Positions 50,898-51,681 of a stretch of DNA of 51,681 bases are shown one piece after another. Origin of the DNA: Azospirillum melinis (GTDB lineage: Bacteria > Pseudomonadota > Alphaproteobacteria > Azospirillales > Azospirillaceae). Positions within the stretch are counted from its first letter, which is position 1. Every line of letters begins with the position of its first letter. The stretch spans positions 1 through 51,681 of the forward strand of contig NZ_WHOS01000051.1 of assembly GCF_013340935.1 (NCBI RefSeq), given 5' to 3'. A model generated the notes under the pieces. The model was not told where the DNA came from. It ran no database searches and was given only the letters and a program-made list of their open reading frames with translations. Position numbers and translations under genes: made by a program.

Positions 50898-51436
50898 CAG
50901 TTGAAGGAGCGCCTGCTCGGCGCCGACGTGGTCGCCGCCTTTATTGAGGAAATAGTCGTGGCGCAACGGCGTGATCAGGCCGAGGCCCGGAACCGGCGCG
51001 GGAATCGGGAGCGCGCCCTCGCCGGAACCGACCGGAAGATCGCGTCGATCCTGGAAGCAGTGGAGAACGGCATGTACAGCCCGTCTCTGAAGGAGCGGTT
51101 GTCAGCCCTGAAGGTCGAGCGTACTGCGCTCGTCGCCGAGATCGACGCCCTGGGTACGGAGGCGCCGGAGATGATGCTGCCGGCCAACCTGCCGGAGCTG
51201 TACCGGCGGAAGATCGCGGAACTCGAGTCCGTGTTCGGTGAGGGCGACGAGGGGATGGCCGCAATGGAGATGATCCGGCCTATGGTTGACCGCGTCGTGC
51301 TGTCCCCTGCCCCTCGGGCTCCGGGCTGGAGGCGCAGCTTCATGTCGACCTGCTGGCAATCCTGGAGGCGTGCGCCGAGGCGGACCCCAGACGCACGAAC
51401 GCCCCGGCTCTTTCGAACCGGGGCGTCAAGTGTCGG
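50898..51436 (+). pseudogene. Large serine recombinase, C-terminal remnant, frameshifted
   Basis: The plus strand encodes ERLLGADVVAAFIEEIVVAQ, then a charged coiled coil (RDQAEARNRRGNRERALAGT) and the conserved ILEAVENGMYSPSLKERLSA, LPANLPELYRRKIAELESVF and IRPMVDRVVLSP. This is the C-terminal part of resolvase/recombinase-family proteins. The catalytic N-terminal domain is absent; a TAA at 50895 precedes the frame. After VVLSP a shift of frame near 51310-51325 is needed to continue as GLEAQLHVDLLAILEACAEA. It abuts the 3' end of tRNA-fMet, a common integration site, and is the remnant of a mobile element. Confidence 0.78.
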
Positions 51437-51513
<77 letters not shown>

Positions 51514-51591
51514 GATGTATCATCGTCGGGTGACGGACGGTGAAGATGCAAGCGTGCGCTTTGTGTATTGAGCGTCTCCTGTGCCTGAGCG

Positions 51592-51681
51592 ACCTGGCGG
51601 CGACCTACTCTCCCACGTCTTAAGACGCAGTACCATTGGCGCGGAGGCTTTTCACGGCCGAGTTCGGGATGGGATCGGGTG
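51592..51681 (-). rRNA. rrf: 5S rRNA, partial (3' part)
   Basis: The minus strand reads CACCCGATCCCATCCCGAAC then TCGGCCGTGAAAAGCC and ends with GTGGGAGAGTAGGTCGCCGC, the well-known 3' three quarters of bacterial 5S rRNA. The 5' end runs off the window. It marks the end of an rRNA operon and explains why the assembly stops here. The exact 3' end is approximate. Confidence 0.92.

Overview
The window looks like a complete contig from a high-GC alphaproteobacterium, most likely an Azospirillum-like member of the Rhodospirillales. That placement is an inference from base composition, codon choice, the 5S rRNA / initiator-tRNA end of an rRNA operon, an alphaproteobacterial-type Zur box and the general look of the proteins. 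Both ends stop in repeats: the left end inside an RTX repeat gene, with a corrupted C/G-rich tail, and the right end inside a 5S rRNA gene.

Layout. (1) 1-5490, minus strand: a type I secretion operon with an HlyB-type exporter, an HlyD-type adaptor and the RTX substrate, whose 3' part is cut off. (2) 5972-11106, plus strand: an ABC importer of the nitrate/sulfonate/taurine family followed, almost without gaps, by a threonine-synthase-like PLP enzyme and a malate/sulfolactate-type dehydrogenase. (3) 11158-16536: single genes for a 2-hydroxyacid dehydrogenase, a CorA/ZntB-type metal transporter, a GNAT acetyltransferase and an Orn/Lys/Arg decarboxylase. (4) 16585-20202, minus strand: a complete tauABCD taurine operon. 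(5) 20592-30908, plus strand, divergent from tau: a long, tightly packed operon with a 69-residue membrane peptide, a PaaK-like adenylate-forming ligase, a nitroreductase, an ABC permease and ATPase, a thiol (cysteine) dioxygenase, a four-domain rhodanese, a binding protein, a TauD-like dioxygenase, a second binding protein and a LysR regulator. (6) 31037-39005, plus strand: an ssu-like permease/ATPase/binding-protein set, an SsuD-like FMN monooxygenase, a 2-hydroxyacid dehydrogenase, a class II aldolase, another binding protein and an SfnB/DszC-like acyl-CoA-dehydrogenase-fold enzyme. (7) 39017-42724, minus strand: a DUF2946-like protein, an OprC-type (copper) TonB-dependent receptor and TonB. 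(8) 42900-49352, plus strand: a putative Zur box and a cobalamin riboswitch in front of a FecCD/BtuCDF-type ABC importer, a CbiX-like/[2Fe-2S] protein and a TonB-dependent receptor. (9) 49387-51436: a gene graveyard of fused fragments of FecE, FecCD, a chemoreceptor, a probable TerC protein and a serine recombinase. (10) 51437-51681, minus strand: tRNA-fMet and partial 5S rRNA.

How the genes work together. The dominant theme from about 6 to 39 kb is scavenging of organic sulfur. Six periplasmic binding proteins, four permease/ATPase sets and a series of oxygenases able to cut C-S bonds (two TauD-type, one SsuD-type, one SfnB/DszC-type, one thiol dioxygenase) sit side by side. This is a large 'sulfonate sulfur island'. 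The 20.6-30.9 kb operon has a gene combination I cannot match to a named pathway and is the best candidate for an undescribed system: import of an organosulfur acid, activation as an acyl-adenylate/CoA ester, oxidation of a thiol, and sulfur handling by a poly-rhodanese. A shared TTTCCTAT motif lies upstream of three transcription units in this region, always oriented toward the downstream gene. The second theme, from 39 to 49 kb, is metal and corrinoid uptake across the outer and inner membranes, with a predicted double control by Zur and a B12 riboswitch.
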